Positions 16,981 through 26,326 are shown, counted from the stretch's first letter. The stretch is 64,000 nt of DNA from Acidobacteriaceae bacterium (GCA_003134855.1 PLCS01000009.1:80327-144326), one strand, 5' to 3'. Notes: generated by a model not told the origin, from the letters alone. Numbers and translations are program-made.

Positions 16981-18228
16981 TTAACGCGCGAAGAGGTCGA
17001 GCGGAACGGCGCCGCCCATTACCTTGTAACCTTCGACAGAGGGATGAAGGTGGTCGCCGCAGTCGTAGGCGGGCAGCAGATCATCGGGATGCCGCGGGTC
17101 GCGCATCACGGCATCGAAATCGATGACCGCGTCGAAGTGCCCCGCCGCGCGAATCCATTGATTCACCGCCTGGCGGTCTGCCTCGCTCAGAGGGCCGGGG
17201 TGGTAGTACTCCGACCCCACATACGGGGTGATCGTCGCTCCGTAAACGCGCAGGCCATGTGCATGACCGCGGGTGATGATCTGCTGATAGGCGGCGATAA
17301 CTCCCTGCACCCTGGCTGCATGATCGGCCGGCGGCACCTCTATGTCGCGAGCCAGCCCGCCCAGATCGTTCACACCCTCAAAGAGGATGACCCAGCGCAC
17401 CCCGGCCTGCGCCAACACATCGCGATCAAAGCGCGCCAGGACATTGGGCCCCAGGCCGTCGGTCAGCAGGTGATTGCCGCCGATGCCCTGATTGGAGACG
17501 CCGATCTTGCGGGTTCTGGGCGAGTCCTGAAGCCGCTGCGCCAGTACATTCGTCCAGCGGTTGTTGCCATTGGTCGTGGAGCCGCGACCGTCGGTGATGG
17601 AGTCTCCCAGAACCACCACGGCTGCCGCGCCTGGAGCAGCCTGCACATCAATCCCGGCAACCTGGTACCAATGGTCCAGATGCTTTGCTTGGGGCAGGCT
17701 TACAATGCTGACATTGTCACCATCCTGATAATAGGATGTGGCGCGCGATCCCGGATGGCCGGTCTCTCTGGCCGGAGGCGAGTTCAGGTGAAAGGTCACC
17801 GCTACGTCCGACAATGGCGCGGCGGCAAATTCCAGAGGGTCCGAGATGAACTCCGCTCCCGGAGGAACGGTCACGTCCGTGCTGCCCGCGAAGGTCAGTG
17901 GGCGATCGCTTGCCGGGTCGATCTCCGGCGAAGAGGGCGAAAGTGGCCGCGCAATGTGCACGGAGGTGAAGTGGAGCGCCTCTGTCCCAAATGCGTTAGA
18001 CAGATGCACGCGTAGAGCCGGGCCGCCCACGGAGAGGCGGAAGATTTGGCGCACAGTAGCATCGCGAAGGTCGTCCGCGGCTATAGCATTCTGCGGCTCG
18101 GGAGTCTGCTGCGAGGCCGCCCAGGAGGCAACCCAAACTGCGGCCTTGGGTTGATGGCCCTTAGCCCACGCGCAGCTTGCCAGCAGGACAAAAGCAACAA
18201 TCGCCGTGATTTTTGGTGTGAGTTTCAT
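16981..18228 (-). CDS. Secreted SGNH/GDSL hydrolase
   Basis: A 415-aa exported esterase-type enzyme. The signal peptide MKLTPKITAIVAFVLLASCAWA is clear. After a beta-sandwich N-terminal domain (ATVRQIFRLSVGG, VRVHLSNAFGTEALH) come the SGNH blocks: VVVLGDSITDGRGS with the nucleophile Ser (block I), SNQGIGGN (block II), FEGVNDLGG (block III) and CGDHLHPSVEGY (block V, Asp-His). Likely role is deacylation of polysaccharides or lipids in the periplasm or outside. It is divergent from the CE15 gene, so the pair could share a control region. Confidence 0.9.
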   Translation of the reverse strand: MKLTPKITAIVAFVLLASCAWAKGHQPKAAVWVASWAASQQTPEPQNAIAADDLRDATVRQIFRLSVGGPALRVHLSNAFGTEALHFTSVHIARPLSPSSPEIDPASDRPLTFAGSTDVTVPPGAEFISDPLEFAAAPLSDVAVTFHLNSPPARETGHPGSRATSYYQDGDNVSIVSLPQAKHLDHWYQVAGIDVQAAPGAAAVVVLGDSITDGRGSTTNGNNRWTNVLAQRLQDSPRTRKIGVSNQGIGGNHLLTDGLGPNVLARFDRDVLAQAGVRWVILFEGVNDLGGLARDIEVPPADHAARVQGVIAAYQQIITRGHAHGLRVYGATITPYVGSEYYHPGPLSEADRQAVNQWIRAAGHFDAVIDFDAVMRDPRHPDDLLPAYDCGDHLHPSVEGYKVMGGAVPLDLFAR

Positions 18229-18306
18229 AGCAGACGGTATACCATGGATTCCTGTGATCAGCCGGCCTTCTTTGCTGCGGCAAGAATATCATTTTGGAGC
18301 TTTCCC

Positions 18307-19845
18307 ATGACTCTATCGTTGCGATCGTCCCTCCTTTGCATCTGCCTTCCCAGCTTGCTTGCCGCATCCGCGCTGGCGCAGAACGCCGCCGCACCGGCTC
18401 CGGGCGTGCTGACCGCCGATCAGGATCAACACAAGATGATGGATCAGTTGGGCATCAAGACGCTGCGCCCCGGGCCGAGCGGCAACGAGAAGGCGCCCAA
18501 TCACGCCAACATCGACGAATCGAAGGCCAATCCCTATCCGAATCTTCCCGACCCGCTCACGATGAACAACGGCCAGAAGGTGACGACAGAAAAGATGTGG
18601 TGGGAGGAGCGCCGACCGGAGATCGTCGAGATGTATTCGAAGTACGTCTATGGGCGCGTTCCCAACAGCGTGCCGAAGGTCACTTGGACCGTGACCGCGG
18701 TGGATCACGAGATGATCGGCTTTACGCCGGTGACTGCCAAGGATCTGATCGGCACGGTGGACAACTCCTCCGATCCCACGATCAGCGTTCGCATCCACAT
18801 GACGCTGGTCACGCCCGCCTTTGCCAAGGGGCCCGTGCCGGTGCTGATGATGTTCGGCCGCGCCGGATTCCCCAATCCCAACGAGCCCCGCGGTGACGAT
18901 CTCAACCGCATAAACAATGCCTGGAAGGTGCTACTTCTCCAGCAGGATCCCTCGCTCAAGGAAGTTTTTGCCCAGCATCCCGCATGGGAACCGCTCAAGG
19001 AGAGCCCGTTCTTTCAACGCCCCGATCTCAACGAAGACGGCGACCTGCCCAACACCTGGCAGTTGATTGGCGCGGGCTGGGGCTTTGTCCTGATCGATCC
19101 GGCCAGCGTACAGGCGGATGACGGCGCGGGCCTGACGCGCGGCATCATCGGGCTGGTGAACAAGGGGCAGTCGCGCTCGCCGGAGGATTGGGGCTCGCTG
19201 CGCGCCTGGGCGTGGGGCGCGGGCCGCGGACTCGATTACCTGGAGACCGACCCGGCTGTCGATGCGAAGCACGTGGGGATTGAAGGCGTCTCGCGCTACG
19301 GCAAGGCCGCGCTGGTCACCATGGCCTTCGATCAGCGCTTCGCCATGGTGCTGGTGGGCTCCAGCGGCAAAGGCGGAGCCACCCTGCTGCGCCGCAACTT
19401 CGGCGAGGCGGTGGAGAGCCTGACGGGCGGCGAATACTACTGGATGGCCGGTAACTTCATGAAGTACGGAGCTTCCGAGGCGGCCTTCGGCTCCATGACG
19501 CCCGGCGACATCCCGGTCGATTCCAACGAACTGATCGCTCTGTGCACCCCTCGCCTCACCTTCATCAGCTACGGCATTCCGGAGAAGGGCGACGCCAAGT
19601 GGCTCGACCACCAGGGCAGCTTCATGGCCACTGTGGATGCGGGACGCGTCTTCGCGCTGCTGGGAGCCAAGGGCATCGGGGTCGAAGGCGATTACCATAC
19701 CGCGAAGATGCCGCCGGTCAACACCGGGCTGCTGGACGGGCAGCTTGCCTGGCGTCAGCACGATGGCGGCCATACCGACGCCCCCAACATGAAGTGGTTC
19801 ATACAATGGGCCGACAAATTTATCGGCCACACTCCGGCGCAGTAG
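18307..19845 (+). CDS. CE15 glucuronoyl esterase-like alpha/beta hydrolase
   Basis: A 512-aa secreted enzyme; MTLSLRSSLLCICLPSLLAASALAQ is the signal peptide and fixes the ATG at 18307. The alpha/beta-hydrolase core shows GWGFVLIDPASVQADDGAGL, RAWAWGAGRGLDYLE, then the nucleophile elbow GVSRYGKAAL that is diagnostic of carbohydrate esterase family 15, and DGGHTDAPN for the His. Bacterial CE15 enzymes cleave esters between 4-O-methyl-glucuronic acid of xylan and lignin alcohols. With the GH29 and SGNH genes it points to plant-polymer use. A 70-residue Pro/Asn-rich linker follows the signal. Confidence 0.87.
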   Translation: MTLSLRSSLLCICLPSLLAASALAQNAAAPAPGVLTADQDQHKMMDQLGIKTLRPGPSGNEKAPNHANIDESKANPYPNLPDPLTMNNGQKVTTEKMWWEERRPEIVEMYSKYVYGRVPNSVPKVTWTVTAVDHEMIGFTPVTAKDLIGTVDNSSDPTISVRIHMTLVTPAFAKGPVPVLMMFGRAGFPNPNEPRGDDLNRINNAWKVLLLQQDPSLKEVFAQHPAWEPLKESPFFQRPDLNEDGDLPNTWQLIGAGWGFVLIDPASVQADDGAGLTRGIIGLVNKGQSRSPEDWGSLRAWAWGAGRGLDYLETDPAVDAKHVGIEGVSRYGKAALVTMAFDQRFAMVLVGSSGKGGATLLRRNFGEAVESLTGGEYYWMAGNFMKYGASEAAFGSMTPGDIPVDSNELIALCTPRLTFISYGIPEKGDAKWLDHQGSFMATVDAGRVFALLGAKGIGVEGDYHTAKMPPVNTGLLDGQLAWRQHDGGHTDAPNMKWFIQWADKFIGHTPAQ

Positions 19846-20098
19846 TTTCGTTCTCAGTGCAGGGGCGCCCGCGGGAAACCAGCTAGCGAATCGGTGGGCT
19901 GGAGCGTCAAATGAACGAGCTTGCGGAACCAAGTGGATGGTTCGTTCGTATCTTTTCAGGATGGTTCATGCTGCGCGCTCAGCAACCCTGCTCCGCGCAC
20001 GCACAAGTATGTATGAAGCCGTAGGACGGTCAATGTATGCTGTTGCAGATGGACGAAATCCCGATTCCAAAACCGCCAAACCTCAAAAAGAAAGGGAA

Positions 20099-22786
20099 AT
20101 GACTTTGATGAAGACCTTCTTTCGTGTCTTAATGTGCCTTTCCTTGCTTGTCACCGCTGCCGGAGCGCAGGATAAGAAGGCTGCCGGAGTTCCACCCTTG
20201 ATCGATCGAGAACTGATCTTCGGCAATCCGGAGATTGCGGGAGCCACACTTTCCCCGAATGGGCAGTACATTGCATTCCTCAAGCCATGGAAGGATACGC
20301 GCAATGTCTACGTAAAGGCGGTTAGCGAGCCCTTCAGCGCGGCGCGGCTGCTGACCACGGAGAGCAAGCGGCCCGTTGCCGGATTTTTCTGGACGCGGGA
20401 CAGCAAGTCCATTCTCTACGTCAAGGACCATGACGGAGACGAAAACTATAACGTCTATGCGGTAGATCCCGCGGCCAAGCCGGAGGCGGGCGCGGAGGCT
20501 CCACCCTCGCGCGATTTGACCGGGATCAAAGGCGCGCGCGTGATTCTGTATGAGTTGCCCAAGAGCGATCCGGATATTGCCTACATCGGGCTGAATGACC
20601 GGGACAAGGCCTGGCACGACCTCTACAAACTGAGGATTTCGACCGGCGAGAAGACGCTGCTGCGCAAGAACACCGACCGCATTGTCGGCTGGGACTTTGA
20701 CCTGAAGGGGCAGTTGCGGCTGGCCGCGCGCAGCGCGGATAACGGCGACACGGAGATTCTGCGCGTGGATGCCGACAAGCTGACCAAGATCTATTCCTGT
20801 TCAGTCTTCGAGACTTGCGGTACGCTGCACTTTCTCCCCGATGGCAGCCGGGTCTATTTCGAGACCAACAAGGATGTCGATCTGATTCAGCTGGCGCTGC
20901 TTGATCCGGCGACGGGTAAAACCGAGAAGGTGGAATCGGATCCGCTGGGCAAGGTGGATTTCGGCGGGGCGCTCTTCCGGGAAGACAACGACGAATTGGT
21001 CGAAACCTGGTACGTCGACGCCCGCGTAAAGACCTATTACAAAGACAAGGCCTTCGGCGCGGATGTTCACTGGCTGGAGCAGAAGTATCCCAGCGAAGAG
21101 ATTATGTTGGTTTCGCGGACGCGAGACGAAAGATACTGGCTGTTTACCGCACACAGCGACACCGAGCCGGGGCAGACGCTACTCTTCGACCGCAAAACCC
21201 GCGTCATCACGCCACAATACAAAATCTGGGAAAAGCTGCCGCGCCAGGACCTGGCGGAGATGAAGTCCGTAACCTACAAATCCTCCGACGGGCTGGAGAT
21301 CCATGCTTATCTCACACTTCCCAAGGGAGTTCCGGCCAAGAACCTGCCTACTCTGATCGTTCCCCACGGCGGTCCCTGGGGGCGCGATCAGTGGGGCTAT
21401 AACCCCTGGGCGCAGTTCCCCGCCAATCGCGGCTACGCAGTCTTGCAGCCCAACTTCCGCGGCTCGACGGGCTATGGGAGAAAATTCCTGGATGCGGGCA
21501 ACCTGGAGTGGGGCCGCAAGATGCAGGACGACTTGACCTGGGGCGTGAAGTACCTGGTGGCCGAGGGCATCGCCGATCCCAAGCGGGTGGGCATTATGGG
21601 AGGGTCTTATGGCGGCTACGCGACGCTGGCTGGGGTTGCCTTTACTCCCGACCTGTATGCCGCGGCGGTGGACATCGTTGGGCCTTCGAATCTGATTACG
21701 CTGATGGAGTCGATTCCTCCCTATTGGGAAGCGGCCCGCAAGACGTTTGCCGTGCGCATGGGCGACGTGAGCACGCCGGATGGCAAGAAACTGCTCATGG
21801 AGGAGTCGCCGCTGAATTCCGTAGACAAGATCAAGACTCCGTTGCTGGTGGCGCAGGGCGCCAATGACCCGCGCGTCAACCGCCGCGAGGCCGAGCAGAT
21901 CGTGATCGCGCTGCGTGATCGCGGCTTCCCGGTGGAGTATATTCTCGCTCCCGATGAAGGCCACGGCTTTGCCCGTCCGGTGAACAACCTGGCGCTCTTC
22001 ATGGAAGCGGAGAAGTTCCTGGCCGCGCACCTGGGAGGACGCTACCAAGAGGGCGGTTCGCCAGAGTCGGTGGCGCGCCTGAAGGAAATCACGGTCGATC
22101 CAAAGACGGTGGTGCTGGCGAAAAAAGTCGATGCGGGTGCCGTCGGCCTGCCCAAGCCAGCTGTCGATCTGCTGCCAGGCACTTCTCACTATGCGGTGAC
22201 GATTGAAATGGGCGGGCAGAAAATGAGCCTCAAGCTCACCACCACGATTAAGGACAGCGGCGCCAACTGGACGGCCATCGATCAGATGGAAACGCTGGGT
22301 GGCACGGCAACCGACACCTCAACCATCGAGAAGACAACCCTGATTTTGCAAAAGCGGAATATCGCCCAAGGCCCCGTGGTCATTGACCTGGACTTCAGCG
22401 GCAACAAGGCGGTTGGCAAGATGGGCATGAACGGTCAGGATATGCCGATCTCCGTCGACCTCGGTGGAGTGCTCTTTGCCGATGGCGCAGGTGGGGATCA
22501 GGTGATCGCGTCTCTGCCGTTGGCGGAGGGGTACACGACGACCTTCCGCAACTTCGACGTTCAGTCGCAGAAGGTGAAGCTGCTGCAACTGAGCGTTGCA
22601 GGCGTCGAAACAGTCACTGTGCCCGCGGGAAAATTCGATGCGTATCGCGTGGAGATCACCTCGGCCGATGGAGGATCGGACAAAAAGACTGTCTGGGTCG
22701 CCAAGGATACTCATAAGGTTGTGAAGGCTTCCGCGGTTGTTGCTGCAATGGGAGGAGCCGTCGTGACCGAGGAGTTGAGCGAGTAG
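20099..22786 (+). CDS. S9 prolyl-oligopeptidase-family peptidase with extra C-terminal domain
   Basis: An 895-aa exported serine peptidase. A signal peptide (MKTFFRVLMCLSLLVTAAGAQ) follows ATG at 20099; an ATG three codons later is possible. Residues 35-400 form the beta-propeller, and about 410-670 the alpha/beta-hydrolase with IVPHGGPWGRDQWG, GGSYGGYATLAG (Ser), GANDPRVNRREAEQ (Asp) and DEGHGFARP (His). Residues 720-895 add a beta-rich domain (HYAVTIEMGGQKMSL, VTVPAGKFDAYRVEI) resembling DUF3108-type lipid- or glycan-handling folds, uncommon in S9 enzymes. Likely role is periplasmic peptide degradation. Confidence 0.9.
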   Translation: MTLMKTFFRVLMCLSLLVTAAGAQDKKAAGVPPLIDRELIFGNPEIAGATLSPNGQYIAFLKPWKDTRNVYVKAVSEPFSAARLLTTESKRPVAGFFWTRDSKSILYVKDHDGDENYNVYAVDPAAKPEAGAEAPPSRDLTGIKGARVILYELPKSDPDIAYIGLNDRDKAWHDLYKLRISTGEKTLLRKNTDRIVGWDFDLKGQLRLAARSADNGDTEILRVDADKLTKIYSCSVFETCGTLHFLPDGSRVYFETNKDVDLIQLALLDPATGKTEKVESDPLGKVDFGGALFREDNDELVETWYVDARVKTYYKDKAFGADVHWLEQKYPSEEIMLVSRTRDERYWLFTAHSDTEPGQTLLFDRKTRVITPQYKIWEKLPRQDLAEMKSVTYKSSDGLEIHAYLTLPKGVPAKNLPTLIVPHGGPWGRDQWGYNPWAQFPANRGYAVLQPNFRGSTGYGRKFLDAGNLEWGRKMQDDLTWGVKYLVAEGIADPKRVGIMGGSYGGYATLAGVAFTPDLYAAAVDIVGPSNLITLMESIPPYWEAARKTFAVRMGDVSTPDGKKLLMEESPLNSVDKIKTPLLVAQGANDPRVNRREAEQIVIALRDRGFPVEYILAPDEGHGFARPVNNLALFMEAEKFLAAHLGGRYQEGGSPESVARLKEITVDPKTVVLAKKVDAGAVGLPKPAVDLLPGTSHYAVTIEMGGQKMSLKLTTTIKDSGANWTAIDQMETLGGTATDTSTIEKTTLILQKRNIAQGPVVIDLDFSGNKAVGKMGMNGQDMPISVDLGGVLFADGAGGDQVIASLPLAEGYTTTFRNFDVQSQKVKLLQLSVAGVETVTVPAGKFDAYRVEITSADGGSDKKTVWVAKDTHKVVKASAVVAAMGGAVVTEELSE

Positions 22787-22812
22787 CCTTTCGTCCAGAA
22801 TTACGAAAGCAA

Positions 22813-22853
22813 CAAAACCGGCCCGCTTCTCACATCGAGAAGCGGGCCGGTTT
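22813..22853 (+). terminator. Rho-independent terminator after the S9 peptidase
   Basis: AAACCGGCCCGCTTCT and AGAAGCGGGCCGGTTT form a perfect 16-bp stem with a 7-nt loop, 27 nt after the stop codon and followed by TTTGATTACT. The stem is A/T-flanked and may work in both directions. Confidence 0.9.
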
Positions 22854-23016
22854 GATTACTATTCCAGGGGCTATCGCCATGCCCCCTCATGCCAGGCTTC
22901 CCGAGAAATCCAACTCGCCTCAATTTCTGTAACTTTTTGAGGGCCGACAGAGTCTCATAGGGTACGGGCGCATTCCCCGTTCGCGCCTTGACCAAAGACA
23001 GACCAGCACAGGGCTG

Positions 23017-24792
23017 ATGGAGAGATTCGGCTTGATCTTCCTGCTTGTTCTCGCGTACCTCGGCGGCATTCTCACCATCTTGAGCCCGTGCATTCTTCCC
23101 GTGCTGCCCTTCGTCTTTGCGCGCTCCGACCAGCCCTTCCGCCGGAGCGGCCTGCCGCTGCTGGCCGGCATGGCGGCGACCTTTGCGCTGGTGGCCAGCC
23201 TGGCGGCCGTGGGCGGCGCGTGGGCCGTGCGCGCCAATCAGTTTGGCCGGATCGCCGCGCTGAGCCTGTTCGCGGTTTTCGGGTTGACGCTGCTTTTTTC
23301 TTCGCTCGCCGAGCGGCTGGCGCGCCCTCTGGTGCGGCTGGGCAGCAGGCTCTCTGGCGGTTCCGAGGCTGGCGGTGGCGCGGGCCGATCCTTTGTCCTG
23401 GGCATTGCCACCGGGCTGCTGTGGACGCCCTGCGCTGGGCCGATCCTGGGGCTGATTCTGACCGGGGCGGCGCTGAGCGGCGCGAGCGCGCGGACGGCGA
23501 TTCTGCTGCTGGCCTACGCCGCCGGAGCGGCCACTTCGTTGACGTTGGCGCTGCTGGCCGGAGGGCGCATCTTCCGGGCGATGAAGCGCTCGCTGGGCGC
23601 GGAGATGTGGATTCGCCGGATTTTGGGAGTCGCCGTGCTGGCGGGCGTGGCGGCTGTGGCCTTCGGGTTGGACCGCGGAGTTCTGACGCGGCTCTCGCTG
23701 GCCGGCACGCCGAATCTGGAGCAGCGGCTGGTGGCTTTGGCGGGGCAGTCCACTGCGCCGGTTGCGCCAATTCAGAGCGACGAAAAGCCGGCGATGATGA
23801 TGATGTCGGCGGGCGGCGACTCCGCCGATGTGCCGCAGACGCTGCCCGATCTGAGCGGTGCGACGGCATGGATCAATTCCCAGCCACTGACTGCCGAATC
23901 GCTGCACGGCAAGGTGGTGGTCATCGACTTCTGGACCTACTCCTGCATCAACTGCCTGCGTTCGCTGCCCACCATCAACGCCTGGTACGGCAAATACAAA
24001 GATAGCGGTCTGGTGGTGATCGGTGTGCACACTCCGGAGTTTCCCTTCGAGAAGGACGAGGCCAATGTTCGCAGGGCGGTGCGCGAGCTGGGCATCGATT
24101 ACCCCGTTGCGATGGACAACGACTACCGGCTCTGGCGCGCCTTCCGCAACCGCTTCTGGCCGGCGCATTACTTCATCGATGCGGCTGGGCGCGTGCGCTT
24201 TCACCACTTTGGCGAGGGCGAATACGAACAGTCCGAGGCTTGGATTCGCAGCCTGCTGGAAGAGAGGAATCACCAGAAGCCGCCGGAGCTGGCAACGAAG
24301 ATGGCCGCCACGGGCGCGGAGGCTGCCTCAGAGGCTGAAAACGTACAGTCGCCGGAGACCTACATCGGGTACATCCGGGCAAAGAACTTTGCTTCGACGG
24401 GCGGATTCAATGAGGACGCGCCCCAGCTCTATCGAGCGCCCGCGCGGCTGGAGCTGAATGCGTGGGCGCTCCAGGGCCGGTGGCGGGACGAGAGCCAGAT
24501 TGCGACGCTGATCTCAGCCAGCGGCGGCCTTATTTACCGCTTTCATGCCCGCGATCTGCATCTGGTTCTGGGACCGTCGAGCGCGGGCAAGCCGGTTCGC
24601 TTCCGCGTCACGCTGGACGGCAAGCCGCCCGGCGCGGATCACGGCGAAGACTGCGGCGCAGACGGCTTAGGCGTCGTAACCGATAGCCGCCTGTATCAGC
24701 TGATTCGGCAAAAAAGCGGCGTGCGGGATCGGCTCTTCGGGATCGAGTTTCTTGCGCCGGGAGTGCAGGCGTTTGCGTTTACGTTCGGATAG
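23017..24792 (+). CDS. DipZ-like CcdA-thioredoxin fusion protein
   Basis: A 591-aa membrane thiol-redox protein. Residues 1-240 form the CcdA/DsbD-type membrane domain with its paired Cys in ILSPCILPVLPF and WTPCAGPILGL. Residues about 270-425 are a TlpA/AhpC-like thioredoxin domain with the active site WTYSCINCLRSLP (CxxC), then VIGVHTPEFPFEKD. The last 150 residues make a beta-sandwich (FASTGGFNEDAPQLYRAP) found in mycobacterial DipZ. It should carry electrons from cytoplasmic thioredoxin to the periplasm. MsrB 239 bp downstream is a plausible client. Start ATG at 23017. Confidence 0.92.
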   Translation: MERFGLIFLLVLAYLGGILTILSPCILPVLPFVFARSDQPFRRSGLPLLAGMAATFALVASLAAVGGAWAVRANQFGRIAALSLFAVFGLTLLFSSLAERLARPLVRLGSRLSGGSEAGGGAGRSFVLGIATGLLWTPCAGPILGLILTGAALSGASARTAILLLAYAAGAATSLTLALLAGGRIFRAMKRSLGAEMWIRRILGVAVLAGVAAVAFGLDRGVLTRLSLAGTPNLEQRLVALAGQSTAPVAPIQSDEKPAMMMMSAGGDSADVPQTLPDLSGATAWINSQPLTAESLHGKVVVIDFWTYSCINCLRSLPTINAWYGKYKDSGLVVIGVHTPEFPFEKDEANVRRAVRELGIDYPVAMDNDYRLWRAFRNRFWPAHYFIDAAGRVRFHHFGEGEYEQSEAWIRSLLEERNHQKPPELATKMAATGAEAASEAENVQSPETYIGYIRAKNFASTGGFNEDAPQLYRAPARLELNAWALQGRWRDESQIATLISASGGLIYRFHARDLHLVLGPSSAGKPVRFRVTLDGKPPGADHGEDCGADGLGVVTDSRLYQLIRQKSGVRDRLFGIEFLAPGVQAFAFTFG

Positions 24793-24802
24793 CAGACAGC
24801 TT

Positions 24803-24882
24803 GTGAACAAGGCTGATTGAGGTTCGTAGATTCCCACCCTAGCCGCAAAAACAAGAACACGGCGAGGGTGGGGCACCCAGAT
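24803..24882 (+). repeat. TGGGGCACCC hairpin repeat, copy 3
   Basis: GTGAACAAGGCTGATTGAGG leads into the hairpin arms CCCACCCTAGCCGC and GCGAGGGTGGGG, ending GGGGCACCCAG. The core is nearly identical to copy 1 at 8501-8546. Copies 3 and 4 form a tandem pair with a 107-bp period. Confidence 0.75.
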
Positions 24883-24909
24883 TTTTACGTTTGGGTGAGT
24901 AGGCGACGC

Positions 24910-24984
24910 GTGAACAAGGCTGATTGAGGTTCGTGGATTCCCACCCTTGCGACAACCTAACGTCGCAAGGATGGGGCACCCAGG
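24910..24984 (+). repeat. TGGGGCACCC hairpin repeat, copy 4
   Basis: The same lead-in GTGAACAAGGCTGATTGAGG is followed by CCCACCCTTGCGAC and GTCGCAAGGATGGGG as arms with loop AACCTAAC, then GGGGCACCCAGG. The arms differ from copy 3 but stay complementary, so pairing has been preserved by compensating changes. Confidence 0.75.
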
Positions 24985-25031
24985 CTTTGCCTTCGGATGA
25001 AGTTTTCCCCCCTTCAGAAAGGAAGGTTGTT

Positions 25032-25649
25032 GTGAAGAATACTTTGCAAAAACAGTTGGATACACGCGGCGAATCCGGGATTTCCCATTTGAGCCGGCGG
25101 GCGTTGATTGTTGCGGCGGCCGGCGGAGCGGCCTTCTGGGCTTTACGACGCGCCACGCAGATTGCCCCGCTGATGGCCTTTGCCGCCAGCGCGCCGGGCA
25201 CTGTGACCATCGTCGAGTTCTCCGCGGACGGCAGGAAGACCGGCAAGGGGCCGGTTGCTCGCATCGTCAAATCCGACGCCGAGTGGAAGAGCCAGCTTTC
25301 GCCGATCTCCTACGAGGTGACGCGCCGCGCCGGCACCGAGCGCGCCTTCACCGGCGCCACATGGAATCTGCACGAGCGCGGCATCTTCCGCTGCATCTGC
25401 TGCGATACGGCTCTGTTCAGCTCGGAGACCAAGTTCGAATCAGGTACCGGCTGGCCGAGCTTCTGGCAGCCGATTGCGCGCGAGAACATCGCGGTCGCCA
25501 GCGACTCAAGTCTGGGGATGGAGCGCGACGCGGTCTCCTGCCGCCGCTGCGACGCGCATCTGGGCCACGTCTTCCCGGACGGGCCGCCGCCGACCGGGTT
25601 GCGCTACTGCATGAACTCGGCAGCGATGCGCTTTGTGAAGCTGGGGTGA
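25032..25649 (+). CDS. msrB: Exported peptide-methionine (R)-S-oxide reductase
   Basis: Reduces methionine-R-sulfoxide in proteins; 205 aa. GTG at 25032 is chosen because AAGGAAGG lies 5 nt upstream. Residues about 20-45 ([20 protein letters not shown]) form an exported or anchored N-terminus, then the MsrB domain: [10 protein letters not shown] and [12 protein letters not shown] hold the four zinc Cys, [13 protein letters not shown] is the fold signature, and [11 protein letters not shown] carries the catalytic Cys. Placement after the DipZ-like gene suggests a periplasmic Met-repair pathway. A broken msrA remnant lies convergent just downstream. Confidence 0.93.
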   Translation: MKNTLQKQLDTRGESGISHLSRRALIVAAAGGAAFWALRRATQIAPLMAFAASAPGTVTIVEFSADGRKTGKGPVARIVKSDAEWKSQLSPISYEVTRRAGTERAFTGATWNLHERGIFRCICCDTALFSSETKFESGTGWPSFWQPIARENIAVASDSSLGMERDAVSCRRCDAHLGHVFPDGPPPTGLRYCMNSAAMRFVKLG

Positions 25650-25655
25650 GCGGGC

Positions 25656-25940
25656 TTACTTGCCCTTGTATTCCTGGAAGAGCTCGGGGAACTGCTGCTT
25701 AAGGGCCTCGATCTTGGGGCGGTCGCAGACCTGGATGTAGGGGTTGAAGGGGGGTTGTGCAGCGCGTAGTCCTGGTCGTAGGATTCGGCGTCGTAAAAGC
25801 CCTTCAATGGCACGACCCGGGTCACAATCGGCTTGGAAAAGACATGGGCGGCGTCCAACTGCGCAATGTAGGCGAGGCTGATCTTTTGCTGCTCCTCGCT
25901 CAGGATAACGAGGCCGGAGTTTCTCCGGATCATGCAAGAA
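25656..25940 (-). pseudogene. msrA remnant (C-terminal part, frameshifted)
   Basis: Reading leftward, VILSEEQQKISLAYIAQLDA then IVTRVVPLKGFYDAESYDQDY match the last third of MsrA. The frame breaks at the G run 25749-25754 and resumes one frame over as FNPYIQVCDRPKIEALKQQF to the stop at 25656. The N-terminal two thirds, including the GCFW catalytic region, are missing; similarity ends near 25940, where a Crp/Fnr fragment begins on the other strand. Met-S-sulfoxide repair is therefore lost at this locus. The single-base slip could be a sequencing error, but the truncation is not. Confidence 0.75.
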
Positions 25941-26261
25941 GAACCGTCCTTCTCCAAATTGTTCACTTCGTTCCTGCTGGCATGCAGCTTGAGAGTCCAG
26001 GCCGATCTGGTGGATCAGCTCTTCAACCGAGCCGAAAAGGGGTTGGTGCGTCTTCTCTTGCTGATGGCAGAATATGGCCCGCCGGACAAGGAGGATACGC
26101 TGATTCCGCCGATCTCACAGGAAGCGCTGGCGCAGATGATCGGCAACACCCGGCCTCGTGTCAATGCTTTCATGAACCGCTTTCGCAAGCTCGGATTCAT
26201 TGAATACGACAGCCGTATCCGGGTTCATAAATCGTTGCTGAATGTGTTTCTCCGCGATTGA
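25932..26261 (+). pseudogene. Crp/Fnr-family regulator remnant (DNA-binding half)
   Basis: Only the C-terminal 109 residues survive. RVQADLVDQLFNRAEKGLVRLLLLMAEYG is the dimer helix to HTH linker, and ISQEALAQMIGNTRPRVNAFMNRFRKLGFIE the HTH_Crp domain. The cyclic-nucleotide-binding domain is absent. An ATG at 25932 opens the frame, so a short DNA-binding peptide could be made, yet the abrupt junction with the opposed msrA fragment favours a deletion scar. Confidence 0.72.
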
Positions 26262-26326
26262 GCGGGGCAACGTACCTTTGGCGTGTTCGATCTTTCTGCC
26301 TTCTAGATTCTTGCGAATGACGCGAA

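Noticed and set aside
16840..18015. 391-residue plus-strand frame
   Set aside because: Antisense to the SGNH hydrolase, whose catalytic blocks and signal peptide are intact on the minus strand.
18046..18306. N-terminal extension of the CE15 gene
   Set aside because: The extension overlaps the SGNH gene start on the other strand and would bury a good signal peptide that begins at 18307.
21179..22189. 336-residue minus-strand frame
   Set aside because: Antisense to the catalytic domain of the S9 peptidase.
22801..24273. 490-residue minus-strand frame rich in Arg, Gln and Gly
   Set aside because: Antisense to the DipZ-like gene; composition is that of a shadow frame.
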